A stretch of DNA of 64,000 nucleotides, taken from positions 194,871,232 to 194,935,231 of the forward strand of contig CM076990.1 of assembly GCA_039090855.1 (NCBI GenBank), read 5' to 3'. This DNA comes from Macrothele yani (lineage: Eukaryota; Arthropoda; Arachnida; Araneae; Macrothelidae). A program made the translations under genes and the position numbers. Positions 51,731-64,000 of the stretch are shown here, in pieces; the first letter of the stretch is position 1; each line of letters begins with the position of its first letter. Below the pieces are notes generated by a model. It saw only the letters and a program-made list of their open reading frames with translations, was not told where the DNA came from and made no database searches.

Positions 51731-53481
51731 CCTGTATGTAATGGTATTATGCTTAAGATGTGGACAGGGTCAGAAATTGATTTCAGGGAGGTGGGATAGC
51801 AGGGTCTAAAGCTTATGAATACATAAAATGCCCCTTTTTTTTAAAAATGTGCAGATATGACCTTTTTTGCAGATATGACCTGTTGTCATCCCAAAGTGCC
51901 CTTTTTTAAGATCTTACAATGTTTTGTACACATAACATGACCCTCCCCTTTTTTTTTTATAAAAATGTTCCCTTTTTAAGAAAATTACCCTGTCCTTTTC
52001 AATTTCTAGGATGAACACTACAAATGTACCATGTGAATGTGGCTTTAGCACACAAAACAAAATTCAGTCAAAATTTACATTCACTGAGGAACAAAAATCT
52101 TAATGTATATTTCTGAAATTGGGACAGATAAACCCTCAGAAATAAAACAGCTGATTAAAGCTTGCTAACTGTGGCAAGGAATGAAAGACAGACTTATATA
52201 CTTCAAGAGCAATTTTATGATATCAACCTACTGCAAAACAAACAACTCTAGTTTTGTAAAATGAATCATGGTAATTTGTATTAGATTGAATGTAGTAAAT
52301 TTTTTGATCTAATACACCTGTTAGTTTTAAAAACCAAGTATAGCTTATATTGTTTGAAAAATTACTACTTGTTTTCCCAGAGTCTTAATATTATTAAGTC
52401 ACATATTCAAAACTCTCCACATAAAATTTTCAATCCCATCCATTTACAAACACAAGAGGGGAGACTTTCCTTCATTACAAATTTGAATTTTAACCCCTGA
52501 CAAGCAAAATATATAGAATGGAATGTGAAAAATATCTCGTAATTTTCTTCTCACTACTTAGGTGTGAAATTAATGTCTCTTGCAGCACTGTACTGTATTA
52601 GTTGATGGAAGAATTGGCATTTTGCTATGATGCCTTGAGAGCAGAATATCATGGGTGCCAGTTATTATCCATACTATGCCCCTCTCCCTATAAGGGGGCT
52701 AGGGGAGGCAGCTGAGGATATAACTGACAGGCCAGAAAACTATTGCGTAGTGACACATGGAGAGCTGTGATCTAAAATGTAAACCAACCCTCCACCAAAT
52801 TGCTACATGACTCGTGTAACACTTTGGAAGTCCAGCCACCCAAACTGCTGACTAACATACAATATATGACAGTTATCATCTAGAGCTGCACCCATCCAGA
52901 AATAGAAGAGGGGAACCCAGCTGTGATATAAAGTCTGGTGAAAGGTCATAAAATTATCACACAGCTTGCAAAGAACCCAGGAACTAGCTTGCAAAATGCA
53001 TTGTCATGACTAGCTAAACCTTACATGGCTATGAATGCAATGATATGCAATATTAACAATTTGGAATCAGTCAAAAAGCAAACTATAAGCTAGTGTTGTA
53101 ACCTGTTGCCAGTTATGTTGCAGGTGCATCTCCTCTCTCATTTGGGAAGGGATGCAGCTGTCATTGGTTTTAATAGTTGTGCAAACATTAACTAACTGGA
53201 TATTGGTTTTTGTGTTGAGCAGCTCATAGATTCCTTAACATATGTATAACAGATCCATAAGAAAAAAAATAACAGCAAAAAAAAAATGAAATTATTTCTG
53301 CTGTATGAAATGGGAAGAATGCATAAATTAAAAAAAATATTCTTGTGCAAAACAAAAACAATCTTTACCATATTATTTCAAAAAAGATATAAGATGCTTC
53401 TTGTAGCTCCTATTTCTCTTATTTTTTTTAGTGTGAAATTGAAATGCTGGTTTATTTTTATTGTTATGAAATTTATTTCAG
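51731..53481. other. AT-rich intergenic DNA
   Basis: T-rich stretches containing tgcccttttt and tgaccctccc at 51825-51970. No gene or recognised repeat. Confidence 0.4.
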
Positions 53482-53547
53482 CTTTCATAATGCCCCAGAG
53501 AGAACGTATTGGGACACTTCATTTTTTCGTTCATGAACTTAAGAATT
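53482..53547 (+). CDS. Possible small host exon
   Basis: A pyrimidine-rich tract with tttatttcag ends at 53481, and gtaagta follows 53547, giving a 66-bp candidate exon with ATG at 53490 and the peptide MPQRERIGTLHFFVHELKN. The splice signals are good on both sides. No family was recognised and no partner exon seen, so it may be chance. Confidence 0.22.
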
Positions 53548-53987
53548 GTAAGTACAGTTTTTGGTTTTATTCATTTAATAGTTGTATTTCAGAGGGTTTT
53601 AAATTTAGATTTATTTCATTTATTTTGTCGTTAAATGATGTTTAATGTTCAAAAGGATAGTCAGTGTTCTATTGTGATTTAGTAGGTGTTGTGCAAGCTG
53701 TGAAAATTTTCTATATTGTAATTATGAATATCATTGCACTGCATGTGTTTAGAATTGAGTTCAATTTAAAAAAAAATTGTATATTTAATCAAATCTGTAG
53801 CAGGGATTTTGGGTATATTTAATCAGATCTGTAGCAGGGATTTTGGGTGCTTTATGGCCATGGCTCAAAAAATACAGATCTAGGAGCCAGCTCGCAAAAT
53901 TTAGGAGCTATATAAAATGAAGTCAAATTTGAAAGAATAATGCTTGAATGTAATGTGAAATGATGCTGGAATGAAAAGTGATAAAGT
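53548..53987. other. Intergenic DNA with a short direct repeat
   Basis: tttaatcaaatctgtagcag at about 53786 is repeated at about 53818 with one change (unit about 32 bp, gggattttgggt shared). No gene. Confidence 0.5.
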
Positions 53988-56900
53988 ATCATCATCATCA
54001 TCATCATTGTCAACCATTATCAATCCACTGCTGGACGAAGGTCTCCCCAAGTTTCCTCCACAACGGTCTGTCTTGTGCCAGTCTCCTCCATGTCACCCCT
54101 GCATACTTTCGAATTTCATCCACCCATCTCCCATGTGGTCTTCCTCTGGGTCTTTTCCTGTCCCTTGGAATCCAATCTAAAATTTCGGCTGTCCATCGAT
54201 GATCTGTCCTTCTGGCAGTATGTCCAGCCCATTGCCATTTCAGGGATTTAACTCTGATCATGTCTTCCACTCTTGTCATTTTTCGGATCCACGAGTTCCT
54301 CTTCTTATCTCTCCTGGTTACACCAAGTATGCACCTCTCCATGCTGCTTTGAGTTGTCTGCAGCCTTTGTATGTCTCTTTTAGTTGAGGTCCACGTCTCT
54401 GCACCATACGTAAGCACTGGAAGGATGCATTGATCAAACACTTTTCTTTTAAGACATAATGGCATATTGCTCTTGAAAATTATGCTGTTTCTTCCAAAAG
54501 CTCTCCAGGCAAGTTTTGTACGCCGATTAATTTCTTCATCAATGTGACCCTCACTTGATATCTGCTGTCCAAGATAAACGTACGTATCTGTTATCTCCAG
54601 CTTTTCTCCATCAATCGATAAATCTTCATTTCTTGTAAAAGCATTGAACATCATTTTTGTCTTCTGAAAGTTCATTTTTAATCCCACTTCTTTACTCTTG
54701 TCAGCAAGTTCCTGGATCATACTCTGCAGCTCTGATGGGCTAGTTGCAAAAATGACTACGTCATCAGCAAAACGAAGGTGGGTTAGATAATCTCCATTAA
54801 TCTTTATCCCCTTGTTTTCCCAGCTCAGTGACTGAAAAACACCCTCCAATGTGGCATTAAAGAGCTTCGGAGATATGGTGTCACCTTGTCTCACTCCCTT
54901 TCCAATTTTTATGTGTGTTGTATTTTCAAACAGCCTAATCTTTGCACTTGCATTTTCATAGATGTTATTAATAATATTAATGTATGCATCTTCAATACCA
55001 CAGGTTTTCAAAGCCATTGTAACTGCTGATGGTTTCACCGAATCAAAGGCTTTTTCATAATCGATAAAAGCCATGCACAATGGAAGTTCATATTCCCTCG
55101 CTCTTTCAATTAGTTCTCTCAGCACATGGATATGATCTATTGTGCTGTAGCCACTCCTGAATCCAGCTTGTTCTCTCGGTTGAGCCATGTCCAGTGTTAC
55201 CTTCAAGCGGTGTGAAAGAACTTTAGTGAAGATTTTATAAACTACTGATAGGAGGCTGATAGGTCTGTAGTTTCCGAGATCCTCAATGTCACCTTTCTTA
55301 TGTAGCAGGATCATTGTAGCGGTGTTCCAATCCTCAGGAATCTTTCCTTCATTAAGGCATCGAGTGAAAATTTGGGCGAGTACTGTTTCGATTTCTCCAC
55401 TTGCTTCTTGTATGATGTCTACAGTAATTCCATCTTCTCCTGGAGCTTTTGCCCGCTTCATGTTCTTGATTGCATGTGCAACTTCTGCTGGAAGGACTGG
55501 AGGAACTCTGGTACTGGTATCTTTCATGATGTCTGGAGTGCATGTATCATCCATTTCATATAATTTGGAGTAGAAATCTTTCACTCTTGTCAAAATTTCG
55601 CCTCTATTTCTTGTTACAGAACCATCTTCTTTTCTCAGTGCCATAATCTGTTTTCTTCCCTTACTGAGATGTCCCTTTGCTATCTTTAGGCTTTGGTTGT
55701 TTTCAATTGCTTTCCTCACTAGTTCACAGTTGAATTTTCTTACGTCTTCAGTGATACTTTTTCGTACTGTCTTGCATAGCTCTATATATTCCACTTTGGA
55801 AGTCACATCTTCTTTAGTTGTCCTCATCTCTCTTCTTTTTGCATCAACATTTTCGTTTTTCCTGATAATTTATTTACATGCAACTTGTTCTTAGACCCAG
55901 CTAATTTTGTTGCTGTTTCCATAAGAGCTTTGGTTACTTTTCTGTTAACTTCAGAGATGTCCACTTCTTCCGATGTTAGGCCTTCTAAAGCAGAGAACCT
56001 GTTCTTCAGTTCCAACTTGAAGGTATTAAGATGTTTTTTAAGGTTGGTTATGTCAATAGATTTTTTTGTCTTATGAGCTTGCCACGTTCAAGTTTAGTGT
56101 TGAGGTGCATCTTACATCTCACCAATCTATGGTCACTACCTGTGTTGAACTTGTTTAGCACACTGCAGTCTTCTATGGCCGAATTTTTTGTTACACATAA
56201 TAAAATCAATTTCACTTGTCGTCCCATTTGGATGTCTCCATGTCCATTTCCTGTGTGGCTTTTTCTTGAAGGAGTTCAAGATGAAAAACCCTTCTGCCTC
56301 TGCAAACTCAACGAGAGTATTTCCACGCTGGTTTCTGTTGCCGTGACCGAATTTACCTACTGAAGTTTCATTCTGTTGTTGTTGCCCTATTTTTGCATTG
56401 AAATCTCCCATAATTATTTTCAAGTGCTGCTTACCTTTATTATTTAGATGACAAATTTCCTCATAAAATTCTTCAATTTCTTCTTCAGGATGACTTGTGG
56501 TGGGTGCATAAGTTTTTGAATAATCTGAGCCTGGTATCTTCTCGATAGTTGGATAACGAGTCGTGCAGCTCTGTCAGAGGAACTTTCAACTTCTACCACT
56601 TTATCCTTCAGTTTCTTGTTTATTATAAATCCAACACCACTAGTTCTGCCAGTATCTGTCCCACGATAGTAGAAGAGATGTCCACTTTTCAGTTCGATGA
56701 GATCTTCTCCTTTTCTCCGTACCTCACTTAGCCCCACGATGTCCCACTTGATCCTTTGTAGTTCCTCTTCCAATTCAAAGCCTTGAATCAGAAGATAGGG
56801 AGCGTCCGTTATACGTTGCCAAGGTCAGCATCAGATGGCAGCCTAGTCCGGTCCTCCGGGGATTCTTAGCACCCTCTGCCTTCATGTCGCACTGGCCGCT

Positions 56901-57159
56901 GCCTTGGCCAGGTACATTCCAGCTGCCGGAGACTGAGGGCCAAGATTTAAATTGTGGAGTCATTTTGGAGGGGTTTGGCCATAACTCACCACGCTGGCCA
57001 AGCGGGTTGGTGAGTGTGGGATAGAATTTCCTCTGATCCCGATGGTATAGTTATACCGCTATTTGCGGTCGTCAGAGCCCCTTTAGTGGGAACAGGATGC
57101 ACCACGAGAAGGCGGGGTTGACATTTGTCAAGGAGAGGCTGTGATGTTACGCATCACCT
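53988..57159 (-). mobile_element. RTE-type LINE, near full length, minus strand
   Basis: Ends with (ATC)n at 53988-54006 (tail) and ggtgatgcgtaacatcacag at 57159 (5' end), the same as the copy at 36857. About 3.17 kb. Confidence 0.87.
54010..56963 (-). pseudogene. RTE endonuclease-reverse transcriptase, RT part intact, endonuclease part broken
   Basis: 55827-54010 is one open frame of 605 residues with the full RT (YRPISLLSVVYKIF, AFIDYEKAFDSV, LRFADDVVIF with the catalytic pair) and C-terminal region. The endonuclease part is in pieces: 56963-56775, 56773-56444, 56423-56136 and 56015-55824 (MGDFNAKIGQ is present), with shifts near 56775, 56440, 56150 and 55830. Family as for 37053-40015. 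The RT could in theory still fold, but the gene as a unit is dead. Confidence 0.9.
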
Positions 57160-57786
57160 GACCTTACATATTTCTTTTTACCCAAACCACTTATTGCAAA
57201 ATAAAGTTCCAATTTGTTCCAGGATTTTCTTTTTCCATTCTTCCAGTTGCCGTTCTCAAAAATTAAAATTTTATATTTTTATTTCATTAAAACACAATTT
57301 GTTGATGAATTTTGTACATATTAACTCATAGTACCATATTGTATAATCTACAGACTATAAAATTCAGAAAAAAAAAAAAAAGATCCACATCCACGATGGC
57401 ATGTAAACCACAGACTGTGGGGAAAAAAAAAAGATCTGATGCATTAGTCATGGCGATGTATAATAAATAGATCGTGAAATTGAGAACAACAATATTTTAT
57501 TTTGTATAATCCTTTGCAGCGTGTCCACATACCATGAAATTCAGAAGAAAAAAGATCATTGTATAATCCGCACCTGTAATGTTGATCTGAGCTGTAATTT
57601 CTGACATAAAAGCCACGATTCCCAAAAGTTTAAAGAAATAAGAAAGGAAACCATCATATATATTAAAAAAAGGAACTGTCAGTTTTAATTATTTCTGTGT
57701 TACTTTTAAGTATGAAGAACTAAAATTCCTGGCTTTTGCAACATTTACCATAGTTCATTAGTTAGATACTAAAAAATCCGTAGCAA
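57160..57786. other. AT-rich intergenic DNA
   Basis: The phrase about aaattcagaa followed by aaaaaagatc recurs at 57359, 57421 and 57538, with tgtataatc nearby, so a decayed tandem repeat of roughly 60-120 bp is likely. No gene. Confidence 0.4.
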
Positions 57787-57980
57787 TCACAGCAATCTGT
57801 AGTATTTGTCTCTTTTCTGAATATGTTTCAACTGTGAACAGGTAACAAAAACCATAACTAATGCGATCAGTGCAGCAGAAGTAACGAATGCGATTTGCAA
57901 AATGATTGTGCCATGGAAATAGCTCACGTAGGCTTCTGCGAGTGCAAATAGTATCGCCTTTGTTGCAGTTTGTGAGAATG
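57787..57980 (-). CDS. Possible exon of an LFG/TMBIM (Bax-inhibitor-like) membrane protein
   Basis: The minus-strand frame is preceded by a pyrimidine tract and ttaccag, so an exon could start at 57980. It encodes FSQTATKAILFALAEAYVS, then a hydrophobic segment IILQIAFVTSAALIALVMV and FVTCSQLKHIQ. This order (ALxEAY, short link, xILQAxxxTxAxxxxL) resembles the middle of lifeguard-type proteins such as TMBIM4. No other exons were found and the donor is unclear. It may be a real exon, a gene fragment, or chance. The plus strand also has gtaagt at the same junction. Confidence 0.3.
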
Positions 57981-58039
57981 CTGGTAAGTAAGAAAAAAAC
58001 AAAAAACCTTTTTTCTTTCAATCTATTTGTGGTCCTCAA

Positions 58040-59183
58040 TCTCTGTATTCATTACAATTTTTCTATTACTGCATTTTTGGTACTTTCCCAATAACACTTA
58101 CCTTTCCTAATAATTAGCATGCAGATTTTTTAAAATGCCAAAAATGTTTTTTTCATTACAGAACAAAAATTTATAACTTTTTAATATATAATCTGCGAAT
58201 TAGATGACAGAAATGACGTTATTTACTTCAAATAAAAAAAATTAAATAAAAAAAAATTTAAAACACGGAAAATGTTTTTTTTTTTTATTACCAGTTTATT
58301 ATTCACAGAAACAAAATTTGTAACTTTTTAACATATCCGCAAATTAAATGACGGAAATTCCGTTATTTAATGCAAATTACGAAATCTCGTGTACAAAAAA
58401 GAAATTCGGGCGCCAGTGCCAGTTTCCTAAATGCCTAGGAGACCTGCTGCCCGGGATTTGTCGAGCTGTGCTTATGGCCATATATTAAAATGTACCCTTA
58501 TTAAAAAAAAAAAAAAAGTCTTAATTTAAAACAGTTATTGTCAAATAATAATAAAAGCTCAACTATGAAGAATAATACTTATACAAAACATTATAATCAG
58601 TTTTTCATATTAAAGGTATGGTCCTTTTGGCCAAGAAAATACTTTACTATATTTAATGCATATTAGAAAAATAAGTACCTGTCTATAAGTTATATTAGCT
58701 TGACTTTTTGTGACTTTAATTTTACAGATTCATCAATCATGTGCCAAAAATCTGTTTCTATACTAAGTTCATTTTTGAGAGTGAGGTCATACATTTCTAT
58801 TTCTGTAATAAGAGTAATTCACAGCCATGCAGTGTCCACCAATTGTTTAGGTTAACTACCTGATCAGAGCTGGATCTTCCACCAGACAAGCCCCCATTGT
58901 TGAAGAGTACAAAGTGTATGCTCTCTCCATGGTTATAAACCAGAGCTACATCAGTTCATGTTGCCGCTAAAAAGCAAAATTCAAACATATATGCGAATAA
59001 TGAAAATATTCAATTATTTAAAAAGTTTGTACTCCTGCTGCTGTTTCAAACCTTACATTTACTAATTTTGCTATTTATTTAACTATCATAAACCCAGTTC
59101 AGCATTTTTATTGAATTGGTGCCTGTAACAGGAGCCACACTGGCCATATCCCATTTACTGCCCTGCATGTAAGTGATGACAAA
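58040..59183. other. AT-rich intergenic DNA
   Basis: A unit containing aaaatttataactttttaa and gcaaattaaatgacggaaat is repeated at about 58165-58220 and 58310-58370. No gene seen. Confidence 0.4.
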
Positions 59184-59333
59184 AACATAACCAGAGGAGA
59201 TCAAATTATCTTTTCAAATTTAATGTCAGTTCTTACTGACTTTAATTTGAAAAGATAATTTGATCTCTGGTTATGTTGGAAATGGTGAAAGATGGTTACA
59301 TCTTTCACCATTTCCTTGTGGGATCTTCCCACA
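59184..59333. repeat. Three consecutive hairpins
   Basis: Stem 1 pairs 59184-59230 with 59234-59277 (a few bulges). Stem 2 pairs 59278-59294 with 59299-59315, 17 bp without mismatch. Stem 3 pairs 59317-59323 with 59327-59333. The three are contiguous, with no unpaired linker longer than a base or two. Confidence 0.85.
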
Positions 59334-60639
59334 GGTAGGTATCCAGGGAGGACCCCCCCCATGAGATGTTTAAATATGCATATTAATAGTTTTTTACAGT
59401 TACATAAACATTACCCTTGAATAATTACAAACAAATGCATTTAAACATGAACTGTTACAAATTATTCAATTGAAGTAAGTATTTATGGTTTGATGTAGAG
59501 GTCTGCACTGATCGGGCTGGGTTCGGGTACGAAGAGAGTGAAACATGAACTGGGTGGAAGATGAAAAGTAGTTTAATGGGCCAGCTTTTTAACTACGGTA
59601 TTTTATGCTAAAAATCATGCCTTAACAGTTATTTTTAAAACTCTCACTGGGGTTCTGTGTTTTTTTTCCCCCAATATCCAAGTGTATTTTTAGTAGCCCC
59701 ACTCGCACAATATTGGAGATCAGTTAGTGATTTGTGTGAGCAGTTAGCGGTGCATTTCTGGTTATCAGCCATTCCATCTCAGCTCAGGCGGGGCATGTCA
59801 GGTGACCATTTTAGATTTGTTCCAAAAAATTACAGTAGTTACAACTACTAGAGACAAAATATCCTGAAAGGATTTTCCTAAAAAATTTTTTCTCCAGCTA
59901 CAGCGTTTTGAAGTTTGGCTAAAGTCTAGCGATCTTTGAAAAATGGAGAAAATGCTGTATTTTAAAACGAGCGCTGTTTCAAAACTATTTAATCTATTCA
60001 CTTAATTTTTTTTTATTTTGTAGCTATTGAATTAAATTTTAACTTGGCATAGTTTGAATAAGCCTGACTGACATTATTAATAACGAAAAAAAAGAAAAAA
60101 ACATTATTGCAAAAACATTTTTTTTTGCATTTTTGGAACCCCCCCACTAAATAATTATTTTTCGGGTAAGTAAGGATGGCAATCTAAAGTCCCTCAATGG
60201 TAGTTTTACAGCAAATTTTATTTTAAACCTGGGATGCATGCAGTCCATAAAATTTAATTTTAAGTTATGCGAAAGTTCAAAAAAGCTCAATTTTTGAATG
60301 ACATTAACTCAAACCCCATTTTTAAAAAATCTGAAAATCTATACATTTGATGTCCTCTTGTTAATAAATTGCTCATTGCAGAATAGTGTATTTTTGCCTG
60401 GTTAATTATATATATATTTTTTAAGGATTGCATGTTTTCAGCCTTTCAGCGTTGTTGCGTAATACAGCACAAAATGCAATAGATTGTCCATATTTCACTG
60501 AAAATATCGTTTAATCAGGTTTCAGAGTTAAAACATAGGTTACTGATGTTTGATTAGTACAATTACATTATATTTTGAAGTTCAGCACAAAAACATACAC
60601 TAAAAAATGTGCATAACATAACATTATTATACTATAGCA
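59334..60639. other. AT-rich intergenic DNA
   Basis: No gene or recognised repeat. Homopolymers at about 59350 (C) and 60120 (T). Confidence 0.4.
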
Positions 60640-60829
60640 TCACTGTAATTCAACAACATGCAATTTTTTTTGACACTTGGTATTATTGCAATTTTTTTTA
60701 TTAATTTTACTTTCATAAAAAACAATAATTTTCACAAATAGCCTTTTAGATGAGAAACAATTTCTTAGTAGTATATTAATAAAGTTACATGTAAAAGGTT
60801 TATATAGAAAAATTAGGGACAGTAGATGT

Positions 60830-61610
60830 GGTTGATTTTTCTCAGCTCCTGTTGGAGTATGGAGTCGTGCAGATAGTCCAAGTGGAGTAGGATTCCTTAC
60901 TTTAAGCAGCACATTTTCTAATGGCATTGGACATTTATCTTTCTTCTTTCCAGATTCCTCTGGCCACTGGAACCTTTTAGCTAGACTGTGGGGATGCATA
61001 AATGACACAGTAATGTCATTGAGCTCTCAAGATATACTTGTAATCTGCCCCATCCACCAATTATTGTCATAAACACACCCAACAAACTCACCTACCTGGA
61101 AATCACTTACTGAGTAATGTTTTTTCACCTGGCTGGATGTTTCAACTTTTTCAACTTGATGTTTAATTGTACGTCCCATATAAGACTCGTTATTTTTAAC
61201 CAACCAGTAAAGATTGTATTCCTACAACAGGTTTTACATTAGCACCCCATTCTTCTTCCTTACAAGACCTGTAGGCTTGAACAGTTTTACCTTCAAGAAT
61301 CAGTAGTGTTATATTTTGTAAAAGATGAGAAAGTTCAGCAACAAACGAAGCTGCATCTGTTATGGCTTGCACAAGACCCTCTTTAGAGATTAAACTTTGT
61401 TACATAATGCTTACATAGCCCACCTATAGCATCACATGAACTTTTACCATGCCCAGTTGCTGAAAAAATCCACTTTTTCCCCTCAATTTGATTATTTTTA
61501 GAAAGTTCATAAATTTGATATTTATTTTTGAAATGTCCAGCAGCCCCATCAGAAATATAAACAAGTGATCTAATATTTTCTAATTGGCACAACTTAAAAA
61601 TTTCAGGGAT
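60830..61610 (-). pseudogene. Remnant of an uncharacterised invertebrate gene family, probably transposon-linked
   Basis: In minus-strand order: LVYISDGAAGHFKNKYQIYE and FSATGHGKSSCDAIGGLCKH (61592-61383), then a segment with AYRSCKEEEWG (about 61260), then VGEFVGCVYDNNWWMG (about 61100), and SFMHPHSLAKRFQWPEES (about 60990). This order (DGxxxxFKNK, HGKSxCDxIGG, YDxxWWxG, FMHPxGPxxxFxWP) belongs to a family of uncharacterised proteins that is multicopy in arthropod and cnidarian genomes. Function is unknown; the acidic and His residues suggest a nuclease-like fold but that is a guess. Stops and shifts separate the parts. Confidence 0.55.
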
Positions 61611-61860
61611 CGCATTCCTCCTAAAATTCCTAAAATTCCTAATATTTTGTGACCCTCCTTAAATTCCTAAAATTAGACCTAAAATTTGCTATTCATCCTA
61701 AAATTTTCGTAAGCTTATTTATTAAAAACACAACCGTTATTAACGCCAATAAATTTACCATTACGCAGGGTGCGCACGCGTGCTTGAAAACCTGGAAAGT
61801 CCTGGAAAATCATGATTACGTTTTCAAGGCCTGGAATATCCTGGAAAAACGGTGTTTTTT
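61611..61860 (+). repeat. Low-complexity repeats cctaaaatt and cctggaaa
   Basis: cctaaaatt recurs several times at 61617-61700, and cctggaaa at 61790-61855. Between them, cagggtgcgcac at about 61769 looks like a hAT left end, the partner sequence type of 44451-44462. Confidence 0.5.
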
Positions 61861-64000
61861 TAATGCCGTCTTGAAAAGCCTTGAAATTTGAAATTAGTGC
61901 TTTTATGCCCTTTTAAGAAATCGTGTTACTGTTACCCCTTCAGTTTTTAAAGTTCCTTTTCTCTGTTCTCAAAGAAACCACCGGCAGCGGTTTCCGATGT
62001 GCACCAAATCCTAATTTGGCTGGGGGAAAAAAGAAAAAAAAAGGCACTACTTCCAGTGCAATAAAATTGGATGATTACTAGTAGGTCGAAGGGGAGCTTG
62101 ATGTCCGTCCGACAATTGAGAACAGAAGGGGAAAGAAGAGGCATTTAGCATTTGCAGGGGGTCGCGTATGTACCAAGTCAGCTGGCATCCACCAGTGAGG
62201 AGTATGCCTGAACAACACATTCATCATCTTCTTGTTTATGTGCATGCCACCCTCCCTCCCCTCAAGAGACTTCCACTACTTATGATAAAAAATAAGAAAA
62301 CTATCTTTGCGAATTTTTCACGAAAGTGGCTGAAATTTTTACATTCACTGTAATTGGATTACAGAAGCTCACTTCCAAAATTCCAGTTGAATCGGTTTAA
62401 AACTTTAAAAGTTAGCATTGGTAATTTTTATTATGGACAAGTATGTGTGCCTCTTTGGACAGAGTGAGCCTCCAGCAGAAAGGGTGTTACCATAGCAACG
62501 GTTGATTGACAGCTGGGAGCGCTGATCTGAAGCCCTTGGTTGGGAAGAAAGCAAACACCTGTTTATCACTTCCACAGCACTAAAGGACTAAGAGAATATT
62601 TTCAGAAATCCATTTTTCTGAATTTTGAAAATAACACAGTAAAATTTTTACAGTAGTTAAGATACATCACAATAAAGTTCTAGTGCAAATTTCGCCAAAT
62701 TCCGTTAGGAACTTTAGCAGATGCAAAAAAAAAAAAAAAAAACGTTGCATAATCGGATTGAAAAAAGAAACAGTAATTATAAATTACGGGAAAAGCAAGT
62801 GAATTATTTTTTTTAGATGCCATGGTTTATTTAAACAGAGTGATCCTTAAATTTTTTTTCTGTGATGATATGGACTCTATTTGAATTACAAACACGTTTT
62901 TATTCAGACGTCTGAGTTACTGTTTTAATAAAAAAATCATCTATAATTAAAAAGTTTTCAATGGATTTAAGCAATATTCAGCAGATAAACAAACGTATTT
63001 TAGTAAATTGCAACATCATGACGTAAATTTGGTAATTTAATTTTGTCGAAAATTGGGGAGCATTTTTTTTTTTACAGTTTCTATTATAGTTAAAGTGAAG
63101 GAGGAAGGATGCAACTTGACAGTTCAGTGAGCTGCAGGTGGTGATTTATGGCGATGTGCCAAATCAAAAGAAGCCATTCCATCAGGTAATTCCAAAGGTT
63201 GTGTTGTGTGGACGCGTCCTCCTGCTGTTTGATCTTAATTGGAATGTTTTTGTGCATGGGGGGGGGGGGTTCGAGAGAAATATCCGTTTCAGCTTTACAG
63301 CTTTCACGGCTCTTTTTTTTTTTCTTGTTAATAAATAAAAATCATAGTTGCTGCATTCACCATTGATCCATGTTTGCATTTCTTGAATATAAACAGCAGA
63401 CAATCAGAAACATAGTGTTGGGCGGGTCTTGATGATCTTCATTTTGCATATGCTGAATTCAGTTCTGTGGGAATAAGGAATGACTTATACTGTGAATATA
63501 TACAAAACTACATATTTTTGAGCTGAAAAAATAGGTCTACTTGTACACAGTAGCTAAAGTGTGAACTCAGATGAAGACAATCAGACATACGGACGTCTGA
63601 TTCCATAAAAAAAAAATCAACATAGTTTTTTTATTTACACTACAGGTAAAAAAGCAAAAACATGTTTTCAAACGTTATAAAGGAAAACGGATTTTTGAAA
63701 CGCATGACTTGATGATCTTAATTTCTGAAAGTTTCTTTTTTCCACATCCTTTTTTTTTCAATTACAATACACTGTAATAGGATACTGTGTGTTATATCAC
63801 TTAGAGATATGGCAGATTTTCGGTTGCTGATATCCGCGATCGTAAGCGGTAGTTGCATTGCGATTGTTGATGATGACAAGATAAATACTGGAGTGATGTA
63901 AAATGTTGCATAAACTAAAAAAATAAAAAAATAAAGCCCCCCCCCACCCCGAACTTTTATGCGGTCATCATAGCTGATCAACCATTTCATTCCATGAACA
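61861..64000. other. AT-rich intergenic DNA
   Basis: No gene supported. Homopolymers at 62726 (A), 63259 (G) and 63938 (C). Short frames lack family features. Confidence 0.4.

Overview
This is animal nuclear DNA, most likely from an invertebrate and plausibly an arthropod or chelicerate. That guess rests on the mix of mobile elements: a Polinton/Maverick, RTE-type LINEs, GIY-YIG Penelope-like elements, ZMYM1-like hAT transposons, Tc1 elements and tRNA-headed SINEs. I cannot name a species. Almost everything recognisable is mobile DNA, and convincing host coding sequence is sparse.

Region 1 (1 to about 12,545) is most of one Polinton/Maverick, cut by the left edge of the window. The minus-strand arm carries an adenovirus-type cysteine protease (partial), a small basic membrane-active protein and a coiled-coil gene. 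The plus-strand arm carries a packaging ATPase, a phospholipase-A2-like protein, a chromodomain integrase, several small proteins and a protein-primed family B DNA polymerase. The capsid genes are not in the window and are probably to the left. Many genes begin at a shared ATAAATG motif. The polymerase is broken by one stop and one frameshift, and the coiled-coil gene is split by a 1.1-kb trimeric tRNA-SINE insertion with an 11-bp target duplication.

Region 2 (12,545-23,100) holds dispersed repeats with 48-bp subunits, a Penelope endonuclease remnant, hAT remnants, a delimited hAT element (15,862-18,429) with minisatellite interiors, a Tc1 remnant, and a roughly 145-bp tandem repeat in which most units carry a direct-repeat-1 type nuclear-receptor-like motif.

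Region 3 (23,100-36,850) is a nest. An old hAT (about 23,116-30,091) contains a second hAT (23,814-27,002, 8-bp target duplication) and a crowd of SINEs, one inside another, most with exact target duplications. To its right lie an inverted-repeat element, a candidate first exon of an LSm-like host gene, a large foldback repeat, a Tc1 element and the first of several RTE copies.

Region 4 (36,850-64,000) has a near full-length RTE LINE and RTE fragments joined head to tail through microsatellite tails, a third delimited hAT (41,864-43,648), hAT fragments, a pair of inverted Penelope copies (47,225-51,730) and a second near full-length RTE on the minus strand (53,988-57,159). The last 7 kb is mostly unassigned AT-rich DNA. 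It contains a possible LFG/TMBIM-like exon, three back-to-back hairpins and a decayed gene of an uncharacterised invertebrate family.
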